Part shown: positions 35,101 through 46,891 of the stretch, in pieces
Numbering within the stretch: position 1 is the stretch's first letter
Layout: the number at the start of each line of letters is the position of its first letter
DNA from: Lyophyllum atratum
Taxonomy: Eukaryota; Basidiomycota; Agaricomycetes; Agaricales; Lyophyllaceae
DNA: 64,000 bases
Direction: 5' to 3'
NCBI GenBank assembly: GCA_014905825.1
Contig: JACGCN010000007.1
Location: 930,001 to 994,000, forward strand
Notes under the pieces: generated by a model
Told to the model about the DNA's origin: nothing
The model's database searches: none
The model's input: only the letters and a program-made list of their open reading frames with translations
Translations under genes and position numbers: made by a program

Positions 35101-38100
35101 GGGGGTGCTGTAAGTCAAACTTCGATCCAGAGGTGATAAGCTCGAGACTCTGTCTGCCCAGGATAAGTACTGTCAGGCAATCGGGCTAAATGACCGACTG
35201 GTAAGCACCAGGACCCAAGTTACTGACAGTTGTCGGAGTCTTCTCACCCCAGTCGATTCTACGTTGGACAATGAATGTTTCACGGTGACATAAGGAACAG
35301 GCATGGGAGCTCAGTAGATCTCGAGGTGCCAGGTCACCGTGCTTGCTGAGTAGTCTCGAGGTACAGCTGATGGTGTCAGTGAGAACGGCGATGGTTAAAA
35401 CGTTGACAGCCCGAAGGATCGGAGTTGTCTACCACTGGATTTAGAGTCCGACTGAACTCAGCCGGCCCCAGCCTGGCCCCTGGTCTTGCCCTGGGGGCGG
35501 CCGTGGCACTTCTCCCATTCCTTTGGCCATTCCTTTGGCTTTATAGACGATTCTCCCCCTACGCTGCGGCTCAAGATTCCGGAACCATCAAGTCATCGAA
35601 TGCCTGAATCGCCACGCGAAGGAGGCCCGTAGGTCTAGGAAATCGTCTGGGGCGAAGCAAGGGCGAAGTTCGCGCATATACGGTGCGTTGGCACGAGACA
35701 TCCAGGCCCGGGCACCATGCCAGTCCCTATCCCCTTCTCCCAAATACTGGGTATACAGGAGGAACGGTCTATGGAATGATATGAGCGCTGTTCCTCGGTC
35801 GCATATTAAGACCATCTGGCCGTCTCGCACACGGACCCCAGTCTCACAGGGCTTTTGCCGCTCATCACCTCTGCCAGTCCCTACGCCCCATCGGCTGCGC
35901 GACATGTCCTTCTCTTCTGGATCCAAACAAAATTAGATGCATGTCCAGGGTCTCAATCTACGAAAAGTTGGCGACCTCCAGAGAAAGTTACGAAGGCGCC
36001 CTCCTTCAGTTCACTCGTTTTCTTTCGGATTAAAACTTGATTCAGATTACTCTTGGTCTGTTCTGGCAATTCTTTCCACTGACTCACTCGTTTGAGCATT
36101 TTCTCTTGTCCGTGTTTAGCATTGTAAATGCAGATGTATCGTTTCCGACGAATTTATTCCTCTTTGAAGTTCGATTGGCGCGGCAATCTGTTACTTGAAG
36201 CGGGAAAAAAGCACGAATTCGGAAGTTCTCAACTTCTCTTCCCTTCCGCGGGGCACCAACACTCGACAACACTAAGGTTGCATGGCTTATCTCTCGCTGC
36301 TGACACCCAAGTTCCAACAGCAACCACCATGCCAGCATACCAACTCCCTCTCAACAGATCCGTCCTCATCTTTTTCCCGCCCGACGAATATGACATGCAT
36401 CTCACTGGGCACACGTTATTCGAGGCGCGAGTTGTGCAAGCATATCTAAAACAGAGGTGGGGATCTCACAGGCTTCATATATGCGCGTAAAAAATTGACT
36501 CGTTGATCGCAGGAAGTCAACCCTTCGCGACGTGGAGACGTTTTTTCGCGTCCAGCAGGATATTACTGTGCGGTACTCCATCTAACCATGTGCTTCGCCT
36601 GAGAGGGCGCCCGATAGACAGCTATTGAGAGCATTCTGATGGCCCATATTACATCGCCCCTTCCTACCAACTTGACTGTTGAAGGCGAAGGGTATACTCT
36701 GTATGGATGTGAGTTACGAATGCTTTCTTCGCGATCTATATGATTCTGACGTTCCTGTCCTGTTTTTGCAGCACGCAAACCCTGGAATTACGCGAAGCCT
36801 CTGCGGTTCACGTGGGGAAGTCGAGATGTGCTCGCTGGTGAGGAGAAATGGGTGTTTGTCTTCGTACCTTCTCCTGTTAAGTGATTAGCATGATCATATC
36901 CTTTACTCCGGTCGTTCGTTTCGCTGAATGTCATAGATAGAGCATCACGCGTGATGCGAGTTCAACTATTTGACATGTTTCTTCATCGAGCGAGCGGCGG
37001 CTACGAAATAAAGCCTGCTATAATCTACGTCTGCTCAGACGTCGCCATGTTTGAGCTGTGGGGAAGTGCTGAGCACTGACGATGTCATGACACAATGCAA
37101 AGAGGTGTTGCCATCACCAGTCACTGAAGATCCGATCGATCAGCGCTACTTAGCGCTCAGCATTCAGAGCAGACTATGACACACCTTGACAGCATCTTGA
37201 TCTCGCGACTGACAAGCTCTCGCGTCCATATGGTCCCAAGACTCACGCTCGAAGCCTTTTCCCCCACCACGGCCAGTTGACCACATCCGTCAGGGGTACA
37301 TTGTTCACCTAGCCACCCCCAAGCTCAAACACTGACTAGTAGACACTGCCAGCGATGATTCTGCCTAGAATCTCCACCTCGGCAGCGCGTAGGCCTAGCT
37401 TCAAAGCTCACTCCGACGACCTGGTACAATTCGCAGCCACTGCAGCGACCCTGGCTAGAGATATCGGTAACATGTCTGCGTGCCCTCCTGCAGCTGCAGC
37501 TGCTTCGGTAGTACTGCTCATACTAGAAATTATCCAGGTGAGTTTCTATCTTCCCTTACAAGATAGAGGCTGATTCAATTGAGTCATAGAAGATAAAAGT
37601 TAGTCCCCGATCGCATGACGAATCTCGGAGCGTGCTAATTAGACTGTTTAGACGAACCAGGAGGCATGTGCGCGGCTCGCCCGGCGATGTGCTAAGATAC
37701 TCTTAGATCTCGACGCGCAGATGACCGACAGGTGGGAGTCCGCACCAGCGTTACTAGTAAAAAATCTGGAGAAGTTTCGCGAGTGCGTGGCCCTTCCGTT
37801 GACTATTCAATTTGCATTCATGTGGAGTGACTTATTCCCTATCTGCAGGACCCTATGGACCATTCATCACTACATGACGCTGCACGTCGACTTGAACTGG
37901 CGCACGCGCTTTGCGAAGAAGGGATCCATCGAGGACGCGGTGACTGAGTTGGACGGCCTGTTAAGCGAAGCGAGTCAAGCCTTCCAGGTGCGCTTGACTC
38001 TTGCCTGAGTCGATGATTTCCTGAGAAGCCTGACGTATCATGGAGATGTCGACTCTGATCAGTATCCACTATGCCGTTAGCTCTCGCCGCAAAAAGGCTT

Positions 38101-39186
38101 CTAATGAGAGTAGTCTGTTTCTCGATGACATTCCAGAGAACGAGTCCATAGGTACGTCATTCTGAAGAGAGGCGACTCTACGAAGATTTCAATCACGCTG
38201 AAAATGTTACTCTAGAGGAGCCGTCAAGCGCGAGCCGCATACAGATTCTGCCGCCAATTGACCTCGACAAATGTCTCTCGTTTAGCCACCAGCCAGAATA
38301 CGATTTCCACCATTATCTCGAGTCCGACCTAGAGACTTGCGGTCAAAACGTCATTTTCAATTCCCCGCTTCTCCACCTGTGATCCTGACACACTTAATAC
38401 CATCATAGGTCCGGCAATATCGACTATCTGACGTTCGAACACGTCCTGTTTCCCAATCTAATAGTAAATTTGGGTGGTGGTCTGATGCGTCTGAAGCAAG
38501 TCTCAAATGCGGGAAGTTTGTCCTCATCAAACGATACGATAGAGATGAAGGCGTCGGTCGCGAGGTGCTCACTCATGTTTCTATATCTATCCATTGAAAG
38601 AGCTGATTAGTCTCTATTATAGCATTGGCTTAGAGATCTAACGCTGCTACGTCGATTGTAGTACGCAACAGCCGATGATATCGTTAGTTCACGTTTTACA
38701 TATCTTATTTCACAGCCATCCCAATTTTCCGCAACTTCTTGGGTCGTCGTTGAAGAATTCGCCTGTGCCGTTTGTTTTGCTAGGGCAGGGTATGTCTTCC
38801 CATACGACGTATACCTCATTTGCTAAACCGCTCTGCAGTTGTACTGAATTCTCCGCAAGAAACCATATTGGAGAGCCTTCATTCAACATCATTGAAAGAG
38901 TGCAAGTATCTCGTTTTACGCTTTGTAAGTCTTACGTTGTAATTACTAGCCTTCCTTATTCTTATGATTTTTACCTGCATCTACAGTTTCATCAACTTCA
39001 GGTTCGGCTCCTCTACCATTCTACGGCCACGAAGCTTAGACACAATCGTTAGGGTGTTACTATATACTTCAGCGACTCCCTCGATCTCTCACAGGCGCAA
39101 ATTCAAAACTTCCTCGATGCAAGTCCCTATATCGAACGCTTCTCAGATAACACTAAATTCGCGTATTCACAGGATGCATCCATTGG
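35067..39186 (+). repeat. 4.1-kb segmental duplication, copy B
   Basis: It matches 15150-19229 in the same orientation. The match ends at 39186, where copy B continues into FunK1 coding sequence while copy A switches to different DNA. Confidence 0.85.
36329..36884 (+). CDS. unknown 128-residue protein, copy B
   Basis: Exons 36329-36456, 36513-36567, 36618-36708 and 36772-36884 total 387 nt, as in copy A. The protein starts MPAYQLPLNRSVLIFFPP, contains TLFEARVVQAYLKQR and LTVEGEGYTLYG, and ends EEKWVFVFVPSPVK. It is related to nothing I recognise. Conservation of all three introns, phase and length between copies supports a real gene. Confidence 0.6.
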
Positions 39187-39996
39187 CGCTCTAAAGCCGA
39201 AACGGACCGCAGCGGAGAAGTCTTCAGATAGGCGGGACAGATGGTTTGACAGGCTGAAGGCGAGCACTGGTGGGTTTTTTCGTTCTGAATGTGAACCTTC
39301 TTATTGACTTTCGATTGCACTGGCTCCGAAAGCAGCTGCCCACACATCCAGAGAGCCAAGAATGGAAAAGAGGCTTGCCTCTCAGGACGATGTTCATGAG
39401 CCCACGAAGCGTCTGAAACTTTCTCCAGCATCCTCGAGTACTTCAGATACAGATCATGATGACGATGGCCTTAGAAAATCTCCTGTGCTTCAATGCGCGA
39501 TGTACGCAGCGGAGATGCTGTGCCGCGATATTTACACGACTCATGCCATCACCATCTTAGTTGCTGGTACGTCTACCTTCAGTCTACTTATTGTCGCTTG
39601 TTAATCTTGTCATCAGATGAGATGGCCTGGATATGGTGGTTTGACCGGCAAGGAGCCATTCACACGCCTGGCATCGATTTCATTCAGGACTTACCATATT
39701 TCGTCGTCCTCCTTGTTGCATTCCAACGATTCAACAAAGCAGATTGGGGGATCATCGAGAAGCTCTACAAACCCTTTGGCTATCATGCGGCCAAGCCAAG
39801 TACAGTGTTGGAAATGGAAGTTGGAGGCAAGAGTATAGTCACCGACCATGAGGTTACACTCTCAAGCCATTATAGCCTGGTTGGACGTGATACGCGCGTA
39901 CTGGCGGGCCTTGGCTTAGGAGATTTTGACAAAACGAAGGAGTCCTCTCATAAGGGAAAACCCTTTTAGAATTTAAACTTGCAGTCAAATTTTGCT
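37355..39996 (+). pseudogene. MLKL-like/kinase-like gene copy B continuing into a FunK1 N-terminal half
   Basis: The exon structure up to 39186 matches copy A (start MILPRISTSAARRPS). The frame then continues past SQDASIG into ALKPKRTAAEKSSDRR and, after introns, MEKRLASQDDVHEPTKRL, QCAMYAAEMLCRDIYTTHA, DEMAWIWWFDRQGAIHTPG and SHYSLVGRDTRVLAG. This is the N-terminal half of a FunK1-type fungal kinase. A single-base loss in a T run near 39965 ends the frame at HKGKPF; one frame over it would read EFKLAVKF. The kinase is then cut at 39996, and its catalytic half lies inverted at 49320-50058. Whether kinase-like and FunK1 parts were one gene is unclear. Confidence 0.6.
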
Positions 39997-40605
39997 GTTC
40001 CTTCCGGAACCCGCATCTCTACACTAAACTCGTGGAATTCGTGGACGTCGACGAGCGCACGACGAATTTCCCAAAGGATATCTGGAACCCGGACGACGTC
40101 GAGCCGGAGCGGTACGCGGAGCGAATCGGTACGTCGTTGTTTAAGAAGAAAGCGGGGCCTCTGTTCATGCCGTCCGCCGTTCCATCTCACAAATGACCTA
40201 TCCATTTACACACGGCCTACCCTCTAATCTCACACGAACGCCTCCTGGCGCCGTGTATTGCGTCGTCCTTCTTAGACCTTGTACCTTGTGTCGTGCATCT
40301 TGTAACGGGACCCCACACCCGTTGGGGATTTGAAGCCGAACACCAGAAGACGCGCTCGGAGCACAGGCGGCGGCGCAGTCTGCGGGGAAGAGAGGGCAGA
40401 TCAGTTTTCCGTCCGCGTCGGGGAAGGCTAAAGGGAAGGAGAAGGAGACGGGATTGGTGACGAAAGCGGGGATGGGGACGGCGGTGGGGAGGAAGAGTCG
40501 CTTCCAGCCGTATGTGTCTGAGCTCGGGAGTGGAGGGAGGAAGAAGCGCGAGGGAAGTCGATGGGGTTGAAGGCTATTTTATTGCTTTTTCCTTGTCTGT
40601 CTGGC
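39997..40605 (+). pseudogene. HCNGP/SAP30BP-like gene, C-terminal half
   Basis: HCNGP/SAP30BP proteins are nuclear factors linked to transcription and splicing. The frame reads [37 protein letters not shown] and, after an intron, a C-terminal exon ending in GMGTAVGRKSRFQPY. A one-base deletion (GAGCA-CAGG) breaks the last exon. The N-terminal half of the same gene is at 50059-50811 on the minus strand. Compare the second copy at 45880-46697. Confidence 0.75.
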
Positions 40606-41181
40606 AATGACTTTATTGGACATATGAATCTCGTTTAATGAAAGTTGCCGGGAAACCGGACGAGGTCAAGGATCCATTGAATCTGGACGTTGATGCCGAC
40701 AACTCTATGGGACGCATTCGGAAGTATCAAGACAGAAAACAAGTTTCTAGGTGAGTGTAATCTGGCGTCTTCTTACAACCACTGACATTGACTTCTTTCT
40801 GGTCAGGTAGGTCTATGGTCAAGAACCACTCATTTAGTCGTGAGTTGACTCGACCTGCTAGATTCTTATCGTCGGTTCTGTTAAACCGCGGCCTATGATG
40901 CTGGTCTCTATCTTCCCATGATATGCACCGTATTCCGCAGCACGTCATCGCCCGACCAGGACGACAGTAGAGTACGCGCCGAGATCAGTCGGCTCACCCG
41001 GTCGGGGGAATGTAATTTGATGGAGTACCTGTCATCTTAAAAATTAAGAGAAAAAGAGCAAATTTGCGGTAGGAGGCGAAGTTAGTCATGTCGTCTAGTA
41101 CGTTTGTTTCAGAACTTCTTCAAATAAGGATGACCACATGGATGCGCAGATGCAATTGACCAGTAAGTTCAACTATGGCTG
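40606..41181. other. spacer, no gene recognised
   Basis: A plus-strand stretch near 40640-40750 (NLDVDADNSMGRIRKYQ) looks coding-like but was not assigned. Confidence 0.3.
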
Positions 41182-42030
41182 TTACTTGGCGAAAGGCATC
41201 GAATCTAGCACCCATCTGATCCCATCCAAGGACTTGTACTCTTTGTCGTAGTCGCCCAACACCGGCAGAATCCGGTCGATAAAGCTCTCAGGATCGCAGT
41301 GATGCTCGAAAGCGACGTTCGCATACTCAAAGTACGCCGGATACCAGCCCGCACGTTCCCAATCTATGATCCACAGCTGCTTCCCCCCGTCCAGGATAAA
41401 ATTCCGCGGGGCCAGGTCCTGATGCGAGAACACAAGTTCATGTTCCGTGCTGAAGGGCGTAAGCGCTGGGTTCCGCGCGAGCTCGATCTTGCGATTGAGC
41501 CAGCCCACGAGCGCGCTGTGCGTCTTGAATGGCCCCGCATTGTAGAAGCCAAACCACCGGCCGCGGCATCTGTCCCCGTTAAGAGGACCCGGGGAAGCCG
41601 GGTGCCCGACGTCAATGGTGCGCAGCTGACGGATGTAGTCGTGAAGTTGCGCGAGGACAAGTTCGCGCGTGGCATTGTCGAATAAATGCCAGGTCTTGTC
41701 CAGAGAGTCACCGCGTACGTAGTCCATCACGATATATACCTCAAAACCCCTCCGGAAGACCAGGTGCACATGTGGAACGCGTACAGTTGTATGCTTCTCG
41801 ATAAATTCCATGGCCTTTGCTTCCGAGATGTGGCTTACCTTCACGACGAGCTCGTCTGTGACCTTAAGCACACTGTGAGCCAGAGCATCATCGTGCAACT
41901 TCAAGCCCAGCGGCATCAGTTCGAGGACCTCGGTAGGAGTGATGCGCGTATCTGGGGAGCTTGATATGATCTCGATCTCGATCGTATGCTCGATCGTTGG
42001 GGGAGAGGGCGGGCAGCTGAGGAGAAGCAA
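41182..42030 (-). CDS. aminoglycoside-phosphotransferase-like (APH family) kinase
   Basis: Small-molecule kinase fold related to APH/choline kinases. The frame of about 280 residues contains ELVVKVSH (nucleotide-binding lysine), a hinge-like YIVMDYVRGDSLD, the catalytic loop FSHQDLAPRNFILD with its HxDxxxxN pattern, and the metal-binding Asp in WIIDWERAGWYP. It ends at 41182 (SMPFAK). The first codon of the open frame at 42030 is TTG with a stop just upstream. The AG at about 42016 suggests that a short 5' exon carries the real ATG, but I could not place it. It lies downstream of the adenylation gene on the same strand. Expanded in agaricomycetes; substrate unknown. Confidence 0.75.
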   Translation of the reverse strand: MLLLSCPPSPPTIEHTIEIEIISSSPDTRITPTEVLELMPLGLKLHDDALAHSVLKVTDELVVKVSHISEAKAMEFIEKHTTVRVPHVHLVFRRGFEVYIVMDYVRGDSLDKTWHLFDNATRELVLAQLHDYIRQLRTIDVGHPASPGPLNGDRCRGRWFGFYNAGPFKTHSALVGWLNRKIELARNPALTPFSTEHELVFSHQDLAPRNFILDGGKQLWIIDWERAGWYPAYFEYANVAFEHHCDPESFIDRILPVLGDYDKEYKSLDGIRWVLDSMPFAK

Positions 42031-42100
42031 GCTTCATCAGTAGGTAGAATATGGACGGACTTGAATTCACGAACTACCCCGGCGTGCAGCAGTCTGCACA

Positions 42101-43889
42101 CTAAACGAAGGGATCTTCAGCCTCGTTGTAGCGAGTAACTTGCACATAGCTTACCTCCACCAACTCGACTCCCTCGGGGAACGACTCCACCTCTTGAGTG
42201 TTGAGGACGCCCTCGGGCAAAATAATGTTCTTGAGTGTCGCGGAACGTGTAGAATGACCCTTTGGGCAGGACAGAGCCTCAGCCAACGAGATACGGTTCG
42301 GCTCATCACCAGACCAGATTAGATGTGTACACCCGGAATCGGAGACGTGCTCTGACAACGTCGTTGACGATTGAACACGTAAATCGCAACATAAAGTTGT
42401 CCCTTCCTGAATAAGAATCTCAGTCATATGGAATTCATGGGACGCGAAAGGCACATACCTTAAACATATTCCAAATGATTTGATGGAGCAACCAAGGAGG
42501 GTTTCCGGGCGTAATAAAGATTTTGGCCCCATGGGAAATAACATCTTTCTTAAAGAAAGAGATTAGTGACCGTCGTGCTTCGGCATGTGAGAATGAAGTC
42601 ATAGTCAAGAAGTGCCCCTGTGGTGAAAACAATGAAGTGTAGAAGGCAACAGCGTCGGGGTCGATCTCGCCGGGAAGGAAAGAGAGGTCGATGTCATCCA
42701 GGAAATTTTCATCTTTCAATGTATTCAACAATATCTGTATCTCATTCCGAGGATACCAGGTGGAGCCGCGTCTCACTCCTGGTTCGTCCTGATATGGATG
42801 TTCCACCAGGGCAATCGGTGAGAGGTGTACCCCCGGTACCGTACTTTCCAGAGTTGCCATATGGTCACCATTGAATGTGTCCATAATGACGTAGGCAGCC
42901 CCGAGTTGCAACACAGCAAGCATGGAAACAATGATATCGGCCGGATGCTGGAGAGCGATGGGTACGAGGCTGCCAGCTTGGACTCCTTTTGAATGGAGGG
43001 CATAGGCAACATGAAGGGAGATAGCATGCAGATCTAGGTATGTGATCTCTATAATGCGTTGATGACAATCAAAAAATCGGAGGGCAACCAATAGAGGGTC
43101 TGTTTTTGACCATCGGAGGAAGAAGGTATGCAGAGGCGCTGCAATTTCCTCATCCTGCCGGTAACGGCCGAGAGGGGCTGTCTCTCCATCGGTCAACCTA
43201 TTTTCTGCACGCGTGATGAATTGGACGCCCTGCAGAGTAATGCACTGCCTTGGCGATTGAAAGTACATCAAGGAATAAAAGATAAACCATGAAGGTAGTC
43301 GTCGTGAGAGATAGTTGTCGGTGAGCAAAACGCAACGATACAGTGGGCTAATGAGTGACAACGGATGCAGGTGATCGGATTGGCAGCTCTGTGTATGGAG
43401 GCTGCGTAAAGCATTCCGTATGTTGACGAGGAACCAGCTAGCTTTGGAATGACTCATGGACAGTTCGTCGTAGACAACTTGAATGGTGGACACATCCGAG
43501 TCGATACGCCGAGATATCATGATGGGTACGCATGACGCTATGGCAAGTGAGATGACTGCATCTGATGAGATGTCCCGATGCAATGCTATCCCAACTCGAG
43601 TCAAAGGAAACGCATCGGCTTGGACTGGAGCCCATGCCATTTCGGAGGTTGGATCAAGCTTTGGAAATTCAACTTCGAGGGAGCCGGAAGGTAGGACAAC
43701 AGAGAACGTGACCCTTCCCGAACCACCTTGGTTACGTTGAGCTAGGGCAGTAGCTTGGAGCAGATCATTTTCATCAATAAATTCCCTGTAGCAGATATTG
43801 CGAACTGTCCATGTCGTTAATGGAGGCCGCCAGCCAGGTAAAATGAGAGGAAAAGAGCAAGCATTGGCAAAGTCAAAGCGCGGGTCCAT
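42101..43889 (-). CDS. degenerate adenylation-domain (NRPS-like/acyl-CoA synthetase) protein
   Basis: Exons 43889-42459 and 42406-42101 give 578 residues from MDPRFDFANACSFPLILPG. The stretch VAYALHSKGVQAGSLVPIA and VLQLGAAYVIMD match core motifs A1/A2 of adenylation domains. The position of the phosphate-binding loop (normally SGTTGxPKG) reads FYTSLFSPQGHFLTMTSFSH and lacks the glycines and lysine. The protein stops before the later A-domain motifs, with no carrier domain. Activity is therefore doubtful. A fragment of this gene, around the altered loop, recurs at about 54545-54617. TTG codons upstream extend the frame, but ATG 43889 is the first good start. Confidence 0.6.
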
Positions 43890-44194
43890 GTCGTTGTGGT
43901 GATGGTCTATATACGAATTAATTTGCTGTGAACTTGACGAACACAAGAAGTTACTCAACTGCAGCCAATTTGGGGATTCAGGCTAAGCTCTTGGTTGGGT
44001 TTACTAATTGTGGCGGTTGAGGTTCAAGTTATCGCTAAAGCGCTAAACATTGACAATCATAACTACGAAGCAACGTGCACGTGATCGCTGCTACTTCACA
44101 TCGTTCACGGTTCAGCTGCTTGCAGCCCACGGATTGCCTTTGGCTCTTTCACTGCGATAACGACGAACAAGCGTAGTGGAGCGGCAGCAGGCCA

Positions 44195-44640
44195 TGACAG
44201 AAGTCTCAGAGGCTGCCCGGCAAAGATTCATGTGCGTTTTCATCCTCCTCATTTCTTTCCCCCGTCTCACTCCCATCTTTTTACCTCGTTAGGGTGGGTG
44301 CTGAAAGTACTTTCCACCCAGCCCATCGTCGCTCTCATTCTAGGCCAACTGACCATACCGCTGCAGGATGAAGACGAGCTCACGATTTACAAGATCGCAA
44401 CAGGACACACCATACACATGGTCAAAGGTGCTGCCTGTACCGGTAGCCCATCGGGCTCCAGGTTCCGCACCACCGCCTCAGCAGCTTCCGCTGATCAGTG
44501 ATGCAGACCGGGCTGAATGTGCACGATCCCCTGACGCAGCTGAATGGCGTACAACGGTCTGGTGCGATGGCAGGTCTGAATCGGTTCGCTGATATGGGCC
44601 TCAACGCGAGCGATTCGAATGTGGCGCGTAACATCTCACG
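44195..44640 (+). pseudogene. DSK2/ubiquilin gene fragment
   Basis: Three pieces are recognisable: RQRF before an intron, then a short exon reading GWVLK, an intron, and DEDELTIYKIATGHTIHMVK, the C-terminal half of a ubiquitin-like domain. Near 44502 follows MQTGLNVHDPLTQLNG and GLNRFADMGLNASDSN, typical of ubiquilin-type shuttle proteins. The start, STI1 repeats and UBA domain are missing. It is a broken copy. Confidence 0.65.
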
Positions 44641-44907
44641 TTAGTCCTCGGACCACCTAGCTTCCACTCCGTCCCACCCAAAGCCCCATTCACATTACTT
44701 CCCCCTTCACCACACCTTCACCATTGCGGCCGCTACCTCTGCCTTTTTTTTTTCTCTACTTGATCGTTACCGTCCTTCATTGGTTATCATCCCATCTTTC
44801 TCCATACTACCCTGTTCTACCTCGTTCCCCGTTAGCTACATTGAGTTTCTTTCATTCCCTCCTTTTGTCGTTGAGCACGAAATTACTGTCTCCTCCTATC
44901 CACAGCT

Positions 44908-45030
44908 GGCACTCGTCAAGTCGCAACAGGGCTCAACATCACCAAGCATTATGGCGCCCGCGTTTTCGTCACGAGCATGTGCATTGGCAGCGGTATGGGC
45001 ATGGCCGCCGTTTTTGTTAGCGAGCAGTAG
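44908..45030 (+). pseudogene. 3' exon of a 3-ketoacyl-CoA thiolase gene
   Basis: After an acceptor-like ATCCACAG the frame reads TRQVATGLNITKHYGARVFV then TSMCIGSGMGMAAVFVSEQ and stops. This is the C-terminal thiolase segment with the catalytic CxG (CIG). No other thiolase exon is present. Confidence 0.7.
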
Positions 45031-45879
45031 GAAAAGATGGCGATGTTGGAATAGAATCTGGCTTCAGCGGGTTGGATTTGAACAACCTCCTCACTTGGGA
45101 CCATTGCGCAACCATCCTTGGTTCTTTTTCCTAATTTGTGGTAATATGAATCGGACGCTTCTAAAGTCTGTGGTCTGGCTAGTGGGATAATTATGGCCTT
45201 GTTTGGTTTCTCGACGACGTGTGTATGTGTTATCATTCTCAATCTCCAAATCCACGTTGTTGTCTGATATTCGTCCACCTTGGATCAATATAGTCGTCAT
45301 ATCCTGCCCTTCAAAGGATGACCCAATGTATCAGTCAATGAGGTATGCTAGTATATCTTCGTGTGACCTAAGCCCTGTAACGACATTCCCAAATTGATTC
45401 TTCCCGTACTCAAATATCACTTTAGATGTCACGGTGCCCATCCAAATGTGCAAATTCGTTCGTACGAGAAAAGTAAGCAAAGAGTGCGTTTATGAGTATC
45501 TTCCACTCTAGAAATACTTACAAACATTTCAGTGAAGATAGTATCCCTGTCGGAGTGTTCTTCGTCATGCTCAGGACGTCCGATGGCAGCCTTTTCCAGA
45601 CGCGAGCTGAGATTTCTGCCACTCGGATCCGCTGCACAGGTTGTCTGAATGTGTGGCCGAAAGGCTTTAGTCCTTCTGTTGGAGTGGTCGGCGGACCTTG
45701 CACGATCATGCGTTCCGGCCTTGTCAATAATTCCTGACAATTGGGCGCTTGGAGCTTTTCAAATCCCCACAGCACACCACAGGATTTAGGACCATCCATC
45801 TCGATCTGACCGAGTCCTTGCCTCCTAGATGATGGTCGCGCGAGCGATGGATGTCGATGCCATCGAGGGTGTTTTACCA
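45031..45879. other. spacer, no gene recognised
   Basis: Open frames occur on both strands at 45429-45892 but show no recognisable content. Confidence 0.3.
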
Positions 45880-46697
45880 TTACGCTTCCCAACTTAGGAA
45901 GAGCCCGCCGAGCAAGCCCAGGATGAGGTGGCGCGCATACGGGCGCTCATCCATCCACCGCCATACCGGGCGTAGAGGATTGGGGTATTCCACCTGCGTC
46001 GACTGGGCCGCCGGATCCCGCGATCGCCGTACGTCCCCGTGCTTCCATGCCCTAGACCGTTTCACTAGAGATCTGCTCCTATAACAGACCAAACTCGCGC
46101 AGTTCTATGCCCTGAAGCATGACCCGACCAACCCCAAACATTCCAACGACTCTCTCATGTCAAATCGTTCATTTCGGAATCCGCGTCTCTACATGAAGCT
46201 CGTGGAATTCTTGGACGTGGACGAGCGCACGACGAATTTCCCGAAGGATATTTGGGACCCGGACAATGTCGAGCCGGAGTGGTACGCGGATCGAATTGGT
46301 ACCTCGTTGTTTAAGAAGAAAGCGGGGCCTCTGTTCATGCCGTCCACCATTCCATCCCGCAAATGACCTATCATACACGGCCTGCTCTCTACCCTCACAC
46401 GACACACACTCCGATATTCCGCTGGGGCTGTTTTTCGTATCTTGCGTCTGCCGTCTCGGACCTTGTATCTTGCATCTTGTAACGGGGGCCCCATCCGTTG
46501 GGGGTGTGAAGCAGAAACGCAGAAGACGCGCTCGGACCAGCAGGCGGCGGCGCAGTCTGCGGGGAAGAGGGGGCAGCTCAGGTTTAAGTCCGCGTCTGGG
46601 AAGTCGAAAGGGAAGGAGAAGGATGCGGGATTGGGTACGAAAGCAGGGATGGGGACGGCGGTGGGGAGGAAGAGTCGCTTGCAGCCGTATGTGTAGA
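45880..46697 (+). pseudogene. HCNGP/SAP30BP-like gene, second copy
   Basis: It reads AQDEVARIRALIHPPP, then a frameshift before GVEDWGIPPAS, an intron, [56 protein letters not shown], an intron, and a last exon ending GMGTAVGRKSRLQPYV at 46697. The N-terminal exons are missing. It is a decayed paralogue of the split HCNGP gene and sits 195 bp upstream of the PSF1 copy. Confidence 0.7.
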
Positions 46698-46891
46698 TCT
46701 GAGCTTGGGAGTGGAGGGAGGAAGGAGCGCGAGGGAAGTCGATGGGGTTAAAGGCTATTTTATTGCTTTTTCCTTGTATGCCTGAGATGCGCCGTGTTTC
46801 TGAGAGAGTGTCGGGAATGCGCGTCGATAGACACAGCTGCTAGATTGAAGTTTGGCGTTCGCGTATGTCACACATGTCTTTACTATCGACC

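Noticed and set aside
36128..36490. Longer 120-codon frame beginning MQMYRFRRIYSS upstream of the 128-residue gene
   Set aside because: In copy A the upstream part is out of frame with the conserved exon, while the ATG in ACCACCATG context is shared by both copies.
45518..45892. Minus-strand frame of 124 codons
   Set aside because: No recognised motif or paralogue, overlapping frames on both strands, and it lies in a pseudogene-rich spacer.
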